The position numbers and the translations under genes are program-made. The notes beneath the pieces are model-generated. The model did not search any database. It was not told the DNA's origin and worked only from the letters and a program-made list of their open reading frames with translations. This document shows, piece by piece, positions 1 to 10,370 of a stretch of DNA of 64,000 nt. The stretch is from Ancylostoma caninum. Its lineage: Eukaryota; Nematoda; Chromadorea; Rhabditida; Ancylostomatidae. Numbering within the stretch: the stretch's first letter is position 1; every line of letters begins with the position of its first letter. Location: assembly GCA_037903475.1 (NCBI GenBank), contig JBAJFG010000591.1, forward strand, positions 310,001 through 374,000, given 5' to 3'.

Positions 1-486
1 TCAGTTGACCAATCACAGAGCTTGAGAGCACCATTCTTCCCAGGTACAGCGCTCCACACCTCAGTGAATCCCTTAAAGGCTATCTGTTCCAGAATATCAA
101 ACCTCGCTGGTATATAGGGTGGTTATATCCAGGAGACAATTTCAATGAGAGGCAAAAAAAATCCAAGAAAAGCCTAAAATCCAATGAAAATCCCAAGAAA
201 AAAATTCTGAGAGGAAAATAAGACAAGGGGAAAAGGGGACTACCCGAGAAAACTGCAAGGTTTTAAGAGATGTTTCTGAGATGATGAATGTTCTTTATCA
301 TTTCGTGTTGGAGCAGTGAGACATTTAGCATCTGTTTCTGGATCACAAAATCTCCAAAATCAAATCAAAATGGATTGAATTACATTCTAAAGACATTTCT
401 AGAGTTTCCATTGGAAGAAATCAACATGGGCTCGACTATTAGGGCCCGTACGATGAGAATTAACAGGTAGTGAAGACTTTCGCCGT
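1..486. other. Left-edge sequence, no gene recognised
   Basis: AT-rich sequence with scattered stops in all frames. If the MPRIP-like gene continues past its last secure exon, this stretch could be intron, but I found no exon with a good splice-site pair on the minus strand here. Confidence 0.4.
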
Positions 487-732
487 ATGAGAAAACGAGT
501 GAACGAGGCAAAGCGCTGCGGCGATCTGTTCAAAAACCTCAGACTGAACGCTGAAGCACTGCGAGCCAGCCAATTTAGGTCGTCGAATTCCTGTGTCAAT
601 AGAAATTCAATGAGGAGAACAACTCCTCGTCAGAGGACATGTATCTGGTTGAGCGAGCTCATTAATGAACCTCAAAATCCGCAAAAATTCGTCAAAAACC
701 ATGGAAAGGATATATCGCGCAACAAACTCTAA
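487..732 (+). CDS. Unassigned ORF, possible exon or repeat-derived ORF
   Basis: I do not recognise this 81-codon frame. The first half (about residues 1-40) is basic and reads like real coding sequence, with a GC-richer codon pattern than its flanks and motifs such as RMRKRVNEAKRCGDLF. An acceptor-like ending (ttaacag) lies just upstream at about 470, and an AATAAA hexamer overlaps the stop codon. The second half is less convincing. No neighbouring exon on the same strand could be linked to it, and it runs opposite to the main gene. It may be an exon of an overlapping plus-strand gene, a fragment of a mobile-element ORF, or chance. Confidence 0.18.
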   Translation: MRKRVNEAKRCGDLFKNLRLNAEALRASQFRSSNSCVNRNSMRRTTPRQRTCIWLSELINEPQNPQKFVKNHGKDISRNKL

Positions 733-905
733 ATAAAAAAATTCTAAATGAAATTCAAACATGCCATATTATATTGTACTTTCACTAATAATGCTGCTGT
801 TTACAGTTCATAATTCTCAAATCAATAGCTAATATTCACTTCAAGTAGCAAAAGGAAAAGTGAACGAGCTATTTTGATCCTAGCACTAGCCTTTACTACA
901 GTGAA

Positions 906-1325
906 CGGATGCATCATCCAGAAGGATGGGTAATCTCATACACCCAGAATCTGGATGTATCATTGAGATTAAGCAGGGTAAACGTGTTAACGCCAGTGAT
1001 AATGACGGGTAATTTTGTGGGGTGTTCCCACTTTACCCCGGTTAGTCTCAATGCTACAGACTGATCGTAAGGTTACTCATATAATCGCACTCATCATTGA
1101 AATTATTCAAGTTAAACGATTAACACCCACAACTTTACCCATCGTTAACATCGGACGTCATGACCTTTAGCATCGACAATCTCAATGGCGCATCCAGGCC
1201 ATGACTGGCATCTGGATGTAAACAACATCACGTATGGGTAAATACGCTGAAGGATGCCAGATAAACGGTAAATTTTCGCACGTTAACTCGTCTATCAAGA
1301 TAATATCAATGATGCGTCCAGGCAC
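906..1325. repeat. Foldback element, family A, locus 1
   Basis: The ends carry the family core GGATGCATCAT or GATGCGTCCAGGC in inverted orientation. Inside are several diverged arms of the type TGAGATTA..CAGGGTAAACG and CGTTAAC..GGTAATCTCAATG. It looks composite: at least two foldback units sit side by side. No ORF of significance. A non-autonomous, MITE-like element is the likely identity. Confidence 0.75.
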
Positions 1326-1815
1326 AAGTACTACCACATCGAAAATGGTTTTAAATCATTACTTTCCTACTTTAGGTCTGAGTGTGGAGACGAAATGGAA
1401 TTTCATTAGATTCTCCCTCTACTTCAACACCCGCTCATTTACATTCTGAATAGCTTCAAAAAGTAACGTTAACCATTCAAATACTGGCTAGACTTCAGAA
1501 TTGACGAAAAGACCTTGAGGAATTGCATATTTTCATTTTTTACAGTGCGAACACCACTGAAATAACCTCGAACGCCATAAAGCTGCAAGTTGGTGGTGGA
1601 AACTGCCTAGCCATTACGAGACTTAATACGCTTCGAAAAGAAAAAAATCACGTCTGATGCTCCCCTAGCACATGTGAAAGGATTTCTTGACGAGAGCAAT
1701 TTTACACAGTGAATCAAGCCGCACTCCCATACTCTCGGGAAGGTCAGCCAGACGAGTGTAAATCGCCTTTCTTGACGCCGCAAAGAACCATCAGCCGCAC
1801 ATTCGATTCGAGGAC

Positions 1816-1912
1816 TCAAGAATCCAGTTCTTGACTGTCACGGAGCGCTTTGTTTCGTTTCGTTCTTTCGTGCTGTTCCAGGATGTCATTTTCTTCGGGT
1901 CGCCAGGTCTGC
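1816..1912 (-). CDS. Weak candidate exon 8 / terminal exon of the MPRIP-like gene
   Basis: Exon 7 ends in phase 2 (AG pending one base). Joining it to an acceptor ending gccag at 1913 gives AGG (Arg) and then an open frame rich in charged residues (RQTWRPEENDILEQHERT and onward), ending at TGA after 32 codons. The codon pattern is coding-like and the phase fits. The acceptor lacks the usual nematode T-rich tract, and a shift to the next AG (gcag) opens a different frame of about 40 codons. If real, the protein would stop here without the second PH domain and coiled coil of vertebrate MPRIP. If false, the gene continues elsewhere, perhaps beyond the window. Confidence 0.2.
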
Positions 1913-2874
1913 CTGGCTTTACAGTACCTTGGGTACGGTAAAAGCACCCTAGATGATTCATATTGACTGATACATCTGGACCCCATTGAATTCGCTTGGA
2001 CTGCTGCATATAAGGCGAGCAGAATTCCATTACTAAACGTAAAGCACAGTATCCTACTATATATAAAACACACTACGTGAGATAAACCAAATAGTATAGT
2101 GCGTTTCAGCATGCAAGATAGTTGAGAAGACAGTAGAGAGAGAAAGAACGCGAGAAATTATGCAGCAATTTAAGAGGAATGAGAGAAAAGCAGGTTGTCG
2201 CAAGGTTACTCAACTATTGCCGCGTTCGGAACAGACTATATAAGCAATTCCGAAAGAATCGTCGTAATGGTAACAAAAATGACTGTACTACAAACGTACC
2301 TCACTACTACATTACTAATACCCTTGATTAATACACTTTGAATCCATTCTATATCGAGCTGCTTTCCAGTATGAACCGCTAAAGCGAAATTAATTTTTTT
2401 AGAAGGATTATTTTTTCAAAAATCCTCTCGTTCCCCGTGAACCATTATTTTTCGAAGAACCCAACCAAAATCCAATGTATCCATTTACTGTTTTTGCTTC
2501 TCTGAAACGTCTTAGGTACAGAAAGGCCGATAATACCAGGGAACGAATCTCAGTCACTGCCAACAATTGGGTATGGAGCGTTAAAATTGGAAAGGAGGGA
2601 GAGCAAGACGGCTGCGATCTGCGATTGGTCTGTTGGACGAAGTGACTAATCACAGAGCTCATCGCCTCCGCCCCCTAAGGGTATAACGTTGCACCCCTCC
2701 AAAAGTTGAATTCTGCACGTCCAAGGATAAAAATCAGGTGTGGTTCAATGATTAAGTTATTCATTTATTTATTATCTATTTACTTATGAATTTGTTCTAT
2801 TAACCCGCTCAACACCGTTAGTGGCACCTCCATTGGACTCCAAAGGCATCAACGACAACGAGCAGAGCTCTCAC
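1913..2874. other. Intron or 3' flank of the MPRIP-like gene
   Basis: No clear exon. A good-looking minus-strand acceptor (cgtttcag) ends at 2502. It is phase-compatible with exon 7 but opens only about 30 codons before a stop near 2412, and the translation resembles nothing I know. Confidence 0.35.
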
Positions 2875-3053
2875 CTCGAGTTGCGATCCCTCTGCTTCAC
2901 ACTCCTCGGCGTTCCATGGGTTCCTTTCCCAGCTGCGACCTCCCTTTGCTCGGCCGTTGGGCCTGGGCCCGTTCGCTCGGCCTCCAGTCGATCCAGCGAC
3001 GAACACCGCGACGAACACGCGGAGAACTCCATATCCGGCTCGGGCGAGATCAC
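2875..3053 (-). CDS. MPRIP-like gene, exon 7 (post-PH linker)
   Basis: The acceptor is tttccag before GTGATC and the donor is CTCGAG/gtgaga. The 179-nt exon starts in phase 0 after exon 6 (..KYEPIA) and ends in phase 2. It encodes about 59 residues beginning VISPEPDMEFSACSSRCSS, a Ser, Glu and Arg-rich, low-complexity linker with no domain I recognise. This agrees with the disordered stretch that follows PH1 in vertebrate MPRIP. It is markedly GC-richer than the surrounding introns, which is why ORFs are open in other frames here too. Phase continuity with exon 6 is the main reason for accepting it. Confidence 0.75.
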
Positions 3054-4276
3054 CTGGAAAAGCTATGTAGGAGTAACGAACAGCTGGAAATTGCTAGGGC
3101 TGAATTGCCAGTAAATTGGTAAAAGTATGGATCATATCATTTTTAATATGCTTGTTAAATTGGAAACTTTACAAAGGACTCACCAGTTGATTTGGTAATT
3201 TCCAACATAAAGAAGACAGCTGGATTGCATATTAGAATTACTCAAGTTATAAAAAACGAAATCCGGAGGAAAATCCAGTTTCATTGCAAATATATGAAAT
3301 CCAGGAACAGGAAAGAAACGATAGATGGATAATATAACGGCTACCAAACCAAAAAAGAAAGGCGGAAATTTCCAGCTATAACACCATTTTCGGATTCCTT
3401 CTAACTCCCGGAGCGTTGATGCAGAAAATAACGAAGCAAGGGGTGTTTTTGCAAAAGCAGAGGGCATAAATGAGTGAAATACAGTGATACCTGGCCCACA
3501 GTAGAAAAATGGATGGGGCAAGGGAAATCCTACCTCAGTAATGGCGTCAGAAAAGAACACGGCAGAAAAAAAAATCAGGAAAAGAAAGAAAAAACAGAAA
3601 ATATTCCAAGTGAGGTCTGTGTTCGGCTATGTTGAGCATCTTCTGCTCATTGCTAGTGTTCAATTCCATTTTTTCCTCATGATGTGCAAGTAAGTACAAG
3701 TCTTAGTGCTTCGTTTACTTTTACTCCATCAAGTATTAAATGAGTAACTTACTAAATAATAATAATAATATACTATGCAACGAAACATCGTGTTTCAAAA
3801 AACTGCCTGCATGGTTAGAGTCTACATAACAGGTCGGAAAACGAAGTAAGAGCAAAAGTACATTTAAATCAGGAACTGGAAAGGTTGGGGAAATGTGGAA
3901 AACGATCCGGGAAATTGGGAAAAGGAAGTGGAAGAAATCCTAGTTGTCTATTCAGTAGCATTTAGATGGGCTCCTTTAATTATGGATAACCATTACACGC
4001 CCCAAATTCTCCAACGTATATTTAACGTTAATGTAATTTTCCAACGCCTTGCTGGAAATCTCCAGTTTCACAAAAAAAGAACTGTCAATTTTTTTTTCAG
4101 TTCTACCCATAAGCAACCTACGGTCAACTGCAATGAAATAAACACATACGTAAATAAATAAGTCCAGGATTAAAAAGTCACATGGCAAACGGAATAGCAG
4201 ATAAAAAAGTACATAAAATAGCAGGTTTCCAGCAATCAGTTGTTTAAAAAAAGTCTGCTATAACACACAAACTTAC
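3054..4276 (-). other. Intron 6 of the MPRIP-like gene
   Basis: About 1.2 kb of AT-rich sequence with a short AAT run near 3757-3769. No further element recognised. Confidence 0.7.
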
Positions 4277-4370
4277 AGCTATCGGTTCATACTTCTCCTC
4301 AGTAATTTGTCGCCTCGGTCGCACTTGGATCGTGTTCTGCTTGGCGTACATGTTGAGCAGATTCTGCCAC
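4277..4370 (-). CDS. MPRIP-like gene, exon 6 (C-terminal PH helix)
   Basis: This 94-nt exon lies between acceptor ctttttcag and donor GCT/gtaagt. The first base completes a TGG codon begun in exon 5, giving W-WQNLLNMYAKQN. This is the C-terminal amphipathic helix of the PH fold with its conserved Trp; vertebrate MPRIP has a Trp and LxxLMVYPRTNKQN at this place. The rest (IQVRPRRQITEEKYEPIA) is a basic then acidic tail leaving the domain. It ends in phase 0. Confidence 0.9.
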
Positions 4371-4513
4371 CTGAAAAAGGCCTCGGTTATCGCAGGGGAC
4401 GGCGTGTGGTTCGTCCAGAACGACGAACCACTGACGCCGAAGCGCCGCGGATTCGATCTGCAAATCGCCAAAGAAGCCGCGACGGCGGCCGCCGCGTTTT
4501 TGCTCACACTCAC

Positions 4514-4613
4514 CAGCGTATCTCGTCCGTCGTGTCCGCTTTTACGTAGACAATCGACGGCTGCGTGCTGTCGCCGTCCGTTTTGAAGGCCATCAGGATC
4601 GAGTGCGAGTTGC
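4514..4613 (-). CDS. MPRIP-like gene, exon 5 (PH strands 5 to 7)
   Basis: A 100-nt exon with acceptor tctgcag and a strong donor, GCTG/gtgagt. It begins with two bases completing Gly (split G/GC) and ends with TG of the split Trp. It encodes NSHSILMAFKTDGDSTQPS, then IVYVKADTTDEIR. The pattern of a hydrophobic strand, a loop, then I/F-Y/I-V/R-K/A-A-x-T before the helix matches the end of the MPRIP first PH domain (HFIRAETKEI). Confidence 0.92.
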
Positions 4614-4745
4614 CTGCAGATCAGCACCGTAATACAGGGCTTGCGGAGAAAATAATCAGGAGAAGTGGTTGGTAAACTAGTTGAACAGCATCGCTGGCTG
4701 GGCCATAAACTGTGAGGATGCCAAAGAAGGAAATTAATAACCTAC

Positions 4746-4818
4746 CGGTTATGGAGTCGGCTTCGCAGACGCGGTGGCAGCGCGTCATGTCAATGGTCAG
4801 TTGAGGCACGGTATCTGG
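4746..4818 (-). CDS. MPRIP-like gene, exon 4 (PH strand 4)
   Basis: A 73-nt exon between cgcttttcag and ACCG/gtaggt. It encodes PDTVPQLTIDMTRCHRVCEA then DSIT and one base of Gly. It aligns with MPTTLPQGTINMNQCTDVVD of vertebrate MPRIP, including the PQ-TI-M-C pattern. Intron 4 on its 3' side is only 132 nt, the shortest in the gene. Confidence 0.92.
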
Positions 4819-5225
4819 CTGAAAAGCGAGGAAATCTTGACGTCAAGAATCAATTGTATGTTCTGTAAATCGTAGAAAATAATGGTTTGCAGAATTCTGC
4901 ACCCTCCCTTTTATCGCCATTTTCTCGCCCCTTTTCCATCTATCTTGGTAAATTTGAAGTTTCATTTCCGCATATGGGAGTCTGATAAGGGTCCTAAGGA
5001 AGTCGTTCTCTGTCCGGATTCCATCAGTGGGGAGGCATAAGTCGCTACCATGGGGAACGACCCACCAGAGCTACCATTGAAAATTCCTAGGAACATCGTG
5101 GTACACCGTGATTCACTGATACTCCCTCTACATACCAAACTATACTAAGTGGGGGAGTCCAATAGGAAACCCACTATAATAACTCGCAGTACTTCCCCAG
5201 AACTACTGGCTCAAGCATCTGCGTT

Positions 5226-5725
5226 ATGTACGTAATCCTCGCGGTTGGGAAGGTGTCGTACTGCATTTGGGAAAATCATGCACTGTGGATCAACAAGAGG
5301 TTTGGAATCTTCCCAAGAATGCTCATGAATCCCGCGGAGGGTGACCGGCAATGGTTAGGTTTTCGAGCTAAAACTGCTATCATTTTATTGGGAAAATTTC
5401 CCCAGCAAGCAGAGTAGTTCATGAGGAAATAGTAGGATATCCGAATATATCAATAGAGAGACTATTATAGTCAATCCTGGAAAGGCTTGATGGTTCAAAA
5501 TCCTGCGGAAGCTTCATGGATTATTCCACCAAAAATTTCTCCTTGCCGTCTTTCTAAAAATGCCCATAACAGGAGCAAATCCAGACGCCAATAGAAAAAC
5601 ATGGGGTTAATGCGCCAACCCGTGCCTCGACTCATGAACATCACCGGAAGAGTTTCAAACTTCCAGCTCTTGTAAAGTGGACGAGTTTCCCAGACAGAAA
5701 TGAGTACATCTCGTCTGCATGACAA
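5226..5725. repeat. Diverged inverted repeat pair
   Basis: The block 5250-5420 resembles the reverse complement of 5500-5700. Shared stretches include TTGGGAAAATC versus CTGGGAAACTC, and GGTTTGGAATCTTCCCAAGAATGCTCATGA versus its diverged partner. The identity looks like roughly 60 percent by eye. Each arm carries an open frame of 60-76 codons, probably fortuitous. It is likely an old foldback element. Confidence 0.4.
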
Positions 5726-6949
5726 GTCTCAGCCAGCGATGACAAGTAATGGTAAACATAGCAAGAAATGTCACACTCCTTGGAGAACTAGTTTCTCCTT
5801 TTTTTTCTCTCTCCATCTTTTTTCTTTCTACATTCGCTTTCCAAACATTCTCTAGAGTTCGCATCATTCTAAGTAACTTCCTGTATTTTTCTCTCATTCG
5901 TTTCGGGAGAAAGTTCTTGAAAACGTGAATGTGAACTCTGTTTGGATGTGCATTGTTTTTCTTTTAAGTATGCTGATTCTAGGATGAGAATATATACCTT
6001 AGAAGTTGAGATGTTCACCAGGTCACAGTGCCCAGGGCTGAAGATCTGTGATTTCTACAAAAAAATCGGGTCTACTGTGTTCCTAAGAGGAGAAATTGAA
6101 AATAAGGAATGATTCCAACCGTTTCGAAAAACTGAAATCCCAAAATTTTCTATTTTCCCCGAACAAGTGCACCTTTGCTGCAAAAAAAAATCTCACAAAG
6201 CTCTGGTAGATTATAAGGATACGCATAAGTAATTTTTTCGTATTAGCTTCTGAGCATACCTACTCCAAAATTAAAGGAATCCCCAGGAAACAATTAGATT
6301 ACTACCATTATTAGTATTATGGGAAGTTATTATATTATTGGACTTACAAAACTAGTTCGAAGAATGTTGCTTATTTACCCGTTCATTCCCTAATCCGCAT
6401 ATGGGTAAACAGACTCAGTGGGTAATGTCCCCGGGAATTAGATCATATTCAGGTACGGATACAGAAAAAAATCATTCCGGTTTAGTTTCAATAATCTCAC
6501 TAATTATAGTTCAAATCAGCAACTTGCACCGACGCATCTCTCCGCTGCAGCTTTCCTCCTAAGTGGCTAAGCCGATCGGAAGAGCGAGTCCATAACGTCC
6601 TTATGCGACTTTAAGTACTCCAGCTGGCAGTGGGAAAGTCCCTCGTTGAAGGCAGCGACTGTTCCCAGTGATAAAACGCCTCTGACTAGTTCCACTCGCC
6701 GCGTAAATCTGCCATAATCGCCTCGACGAATTGCTGTTATTAGGGGCCATTGTGCACGGAACCGTGAGACCCACACTTTCCTGCACTATACGCGTCGCTG
6801 ATCCATGCCTTCGGCCCCAAAAACCCCTCAAAAACCCCGCGAAACATGAGCAGGCGTCTCCTGTGAGGCGTGATCAGTTCACCTTCTAAAGTACGCAGTC
6901 ACGCGCCCAAAAGGCCCGCGGAACAATGACGACTCCACAACAACATTCG

Positions 6950-7240
6950 TCCGCTATCAACAAGAAAGTCCATGTCTCGAACCGGCCGCGTGCGCAAGGT
7001 CACCGCGCCAGAACGCTGTCTGTTTGTCTGTGCAGCCAAATTTGGCAGCGAAGGTCCAAAAGCAACAACTGCTGCACGTTCCTCGCCGCAAACAAGATTC
7101 ACGTGCAGATCTGCAGCGGCCCGCGGCGCAGCGAGTGTGGAGACGTCCACGCTGGCGCCGGCTCGCGGCCTCGAATGAGGGCCGCGCGGGCGGAAAAACG
7201 CCGGCGATCTCGGAAAAAGCCGCGCAAATCGCTCTTCACT
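6950..7240. other. GC-rich island next to exon 3
   Basis: CpG-dense sequence that is open in several frames on both strands, directly on the intronic (3') side of exon 3. No frame looks like a known protein. The motif CGGAAAAAGCCGCG at 7211-7224 recurs exactly in the island at 12218. It could be an intronic enhancer or an alternative exon. Confidence 0.35.
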
Positions 7241-7243
7241 CAC

Positions 7244-7309
7244 GTTGTTGTCCAGCGCCCACGTCAACTCGCCCGAATCGAACAGGGTGAACCATCGCCG
7301 TTGCCACCG
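7244..7309 (-). CDS. MPRIP-like gene, exon 3 (PH strands 2 and 3)
   Basis: A 66-nt exon, phase 0 at both ends, with acceptor tgtttcag and donor AAC/gtgagt. It encodes RWQRRWFTLFDSGELTWALD plus NN. This is the most diagnostic PH segment: vertebrate MPRIP reads RKWQRRFFILYEHGLLRYALDE at this place. The basic WQRRW patch lies where PH domains bind phosphoinositides; lipid binding here is inference. Confidence 0.95.
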
Positions 7310-7431
7310 CTGAAACATGAGGGATTTAGTGGTGGTTTCTGGAAAAGTTGCGAGCTCGACGGACCTTTCATGGAATCAGTTAGAGCATGAGGCTGATCCT
7401 CCTTATTATTTTACTTATTTGCTTATTTGTT

Positions 7432-7480
7432 GACTTATTTATTTGCATATTTATTTATTTATTTATTTATTTATTTATAT
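7432..7480. repeat. ATTT microsatellite
   Basis: A run of imperfect and then perfect ATTT/TTAT units; the longest uninterrupted part is about 7450-7478. Confidence 0.9.
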
Positions 7481-8320
7481 AATAGACTACGTGCACCGTA
7501 TTGTACTGTTTTAGCAAAACATTTTCATTATATTATAACATAGATTACTTACTGCTACGCTGATTATTTGATTTATTACGTACATATCATCGAGCTAATT
7601 ATTTATTTGTACACAGCTAAGGATGGAGACAATTAGTAAGAGTGAAGAACAAGATTATTATTTTTTTCCGCGAAAAAACATCCCTTGGCTTATGACTACC
7701 TAGAAAAGATTATAGAAACCTTTCCCAAAATAATTAGGAGGGGCCTACTATGTATTATAGAGCTTGAGAACAGATTTTGTCAAGCACTACACCCTGAACT
7801 GAGAATTCTAGAAAATTGGAGAATTCCAGAATTTCCAGGTTTTGCATGTTATGGCTAGAAAACCATCTGCTGGCGTGGTAACGTCTTCACTCCGAGATTT
7901 CAAGATTTATTATGAAGAGCAGAGAAGAGCTCTCTGAACTTCTCATTTTCGACCTAGAGATTGTCATTCTTCCGCTTTGAATCCCGATACAGGAGAACCA
8001 GATGACGTTAAAAGAGGTGAATTTTAGAAAGGAATTCAAATGCTGATGGAAGTAAGAGGTTGCAATTTAACAATCATCTTCTCCCTTTAGCAACCTTCCG
8101 TACACGGATTTCTCAAACCAGAAGTCAAGGCATAATCATTATATAATTCAACTATCTCATAATTTTTATGCATTTCCATCACTATATTACTATCATTTTG
8201 AGCATCAAATGATTACTATGTAGTTTGTTAAGAGATGATTATTATCCTATCAAATTTCATAGTTTATTACTCTTTTGATTACTTAATCATCACATACGAT
8301 CGAAAAAAAGTGCTCTCCTA

Positions 8321-8475
8321 GGCCAGGATTCATGAACGTATAACCGGGAGAAACCAGGTTAGCAAACCTACTTTCACGTCCTGCGTCTCTTAGCATCACG
8401 TTGTCCGTACGATAACCGACAACGCTAACCACCATGGGTTTGCTTGGTTACTGACTGTTTCATGAATCCCAGCCC
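8321..8475. repeat. Foldback element, family B, locus 1
   Basis: The ends are GGCCAGGATTCATGAAC and its inverted partner TTCATGAATCCCAGCCC. Next inside are ACCAGGTTAGCAAACC and GGTTTGCTTGG as a second inverted block. About 155 bp with no ORF. It resembles the loci at 14872 and 45597. Confidence 0.75.
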
Positions 8476-8962
8476 TCTTCTTTGGAAAAAACATCCTATC
8501 AGGATAGATGATCTCATTTCACATCGAAACAATAGAAAATCATTCGAAAACTGACAGAAAGGGGTGAAAACACGAAAAGGATCAAGAATAGGAATAAGCC
8601 GAGAGCGCTCTATCGTAGAACTCGTTTCGTCATCAGAAAGCTGTGTCTGATGCCTTCATTTGGAATTTTGTTGCTCAAAATGTTTTGCTCAGTGCATTTC
8701 TGAGTGTATTTCATTAAATAAATATAAGTAAGATGAAAGGCACAGCATAGGTAGATAGTGAGGCGCTAAGCCCGCAAAGAACTTTTTTTTCAAATCTACG
8801 TATATATCTAATCTTTTACATCTAACATAAACTTATGTTAATACTTTGCATCTATTCTTACATTCCATATCCATCATCATCATATTCATAGGGATCACGA
8901 AAAGAAAAAACAAAAAAAGCAAAACATCATAAAACAACGAAACAATAATAAGAAACGCTCAC

Positions 8963-9046
8963 TTTAGCTGAGTGTGACTGCAGCGAGAAGTCGAGATTTG
9001 GCGGTGCGACATAGAGAAAGCCACAAGCAGTGACTTTACGATTCAT
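8963..9046 (-). CDS. MPRIP-like gene, exon 2 (PH strand 1)
   Basis: An 84-nt exon, phase 0 at both ends, with acceptor atttccag and donor AAA/gtgagc. It encodes MNRKVTACGFLYVAPPNLDF then SLQSHSAK. It aligns with KPIYGGWLLLAPDGTDFDNPVHRSRK of vertebrate MPRIP, sharing the G-W/F-L-aliphatic-AP core and the histidine-serine spacing before the next exon. It begins with ATG, so an isoform could in principle start here, but exon 1 splices to it in frame. Confidence 0.92.
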
Positions 9047-9715
9047 CTGGAAATTTCCACGATTAGCACTTGAGGACCCGGTTTTTGTGAGGATCAGGAA
9101 CAAAGAGCTCTCAAAAACAAGTGCAAGTCGGCGCTTTATCAGTGAAATGATAAGACGCAGCCGAAGAACGATGGGAAAGATCATCGAAACGACAGTAGAG
9201 ACGATGTTCTGGACTTTTGAAGTGCTTCGACAGTCCATTTAACCATACACTTATCGATTACAAGTATCGTGGAAGAGAAGAGGAGCCTAAAAACCAGGTA
9301 AGAGAAAAAATGAGACGCTACTGGTAACTTGTCCATCCGCAAAAGACAACTCCGTGCCGACGGAGCCTGATGACTAATAACCGTGTAGTAAAAACGGCGC
9401 CAGCTAGGTGTGTTACTATCAAGTCCAGTTTCACGTCGCCACATAAAAACGCTTTGGAGGAGAAGGCCAGTGTGCGTAAGAGTAATCCCTATTCACCATA
9501 GGAACGGTATAACAAAAGCAGAACCCGTCTCCGAATTTTCTGGAGGTCCCCTTGAAGGAACGGTCATCTCTGGAGGGGAAATCCTAGCAGAGACAGTGCA
9601 ATTCCCTGTGCAGGATTAGTGTGTCTTCTTTGTAAATTTCTGCCAAATTCATGGGAATATATGCGATTTACGCAGGAAAATATTATAAACTCATTAGTAA
9701 GCAAGTAAAAGACAA

Positions 9716-9780
9716 TCCTAGGCACGGATTAGAACCGGCAATTGTCACTGCTACACAGCCAACTGACAGAGCATCCGTTT
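9716..9780 (-). other. tRNA-like sequence, possible SINE fragment
   Basis: Read on the minus strand, a box A-like TGGCTGTGTAGC is followed about 20 nt later by GGTTCTAATCC, which matches the pol III box B consensus except at one position. The acceptor stem does not pair, so it is not a functional tRNA gene. It directly abuts the long palindrome at 9790. Confidence 0.3.
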
Positions 9781-9789
9781 GAAAGCAAC

Positions 9790-10370
9790 TACAATACCGC
9801 CCTTAGTTTTTGCGAAAAAATCGGGTGGCGACGGATTAATCGCTAACAAACCGTCTCAGTACTGTAACTCGTTTGAAAATGAAGCTTTTCTAAATCTGAG
9901 CACATTTTCGGATTGCTCATCGAAATTGGAATTGAACACTATATGAAATTACTTGAACTTTGACATCAAAACATTTGTTTTTTCAAAAATTTAAAAATTT
10001 TTCAGGATTTCAGCAATCAGGTCAAAATCTGAGAAAACGTCAAAAACCGAGAAAATAATTGAGGAATGAGGCTTCTGAACGCGATCATTGGATTTCAGGC
10101 AATTCTCGGTTTTTAACGTTTTTTTTTTCAGATTTTGACCTAATTGCTAAAATTCTGAAAAATTTTCAAATTTTTGAGAGAACAAATGTTTTGAAGTCAA
10201 AGTTCAAGTAATTTTATATGCTGTTCAAATCCAATTTCGATGAACAATCCGAAAATGTGCTCAGATTTAAAAAAGCTTCATTTTCAAAGGAGTTATAGTA
10301 CTGCGACGGTTTGTTAACGATTAATCCGTCGCCACCCAATTTTTTCGCAGAAATTATGGGAGGTATTGTA
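9790..10370. repeat. 581-bp near-perfect palindromic foldback element
   Basis: The left arm (9790 to about 10060) is the reverse complement of the right arm (about 10100-10370) with few mismatches. For example, TGGCGACGGATTAATCG near the left end pairs with CGATTAATCCGTCGCCA near the right end, and TTTGACATCAAAACATTTG with CAAATGTTTTGAAGTCAAA. The termini are TACAATACC and GGTATTGTA, so TA may be the duplicated target and CAATACC the element end. No coding frame. It is probably a recent foldback MITE, given the good match between arms. Confidence 0.9.

Larger units (their letters stand above)
4819..7243 (-). other. Intron 3 of the MPRIP-like gene
   Basis: About 2.4 kb. It holds an inverted repeat pair (5226-5725), an unassigned GC-rich stretch near 6540-6850 with open frames on the minus strand (69 codons ending at 6567), and a GC-rich island next to exon 3. 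The 69-codon frame (ends ..KSHKDVMDSLFRSA, stop) is coding-like, but it has no acceptor I trust and would break the exon 3 to exon 4 frame if spliced in. Confidence 0.5.
7310..8962 (-). other. Intron 2 of the MPRIP-like gene
   Basis: About 1.65 kb, with an ATTT microsatellite (about 7432-7480) and a family B foldback element (8321-8475). Otherwise AT-rich and featureless. Confidence 0.7.

Noticed and set aside
6567..6776. 69-codon minus frame as an extra exon of the MPRIP-like gene
   Set aside because: Exons 3 and 4 already join in frame and match the PH domain without a gap. The frame ends in a stop and lacks a credible acceptor.
9030..9242. Plus-strand ORF overlapping exon 2, followed by a gtaaga donor-like site near 9298
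   Set aside because: It is partly the antisense of a secure exon. The ORF ends in a stop before the donor, so a plus-strand exon would need a separate frame without an acceptor.
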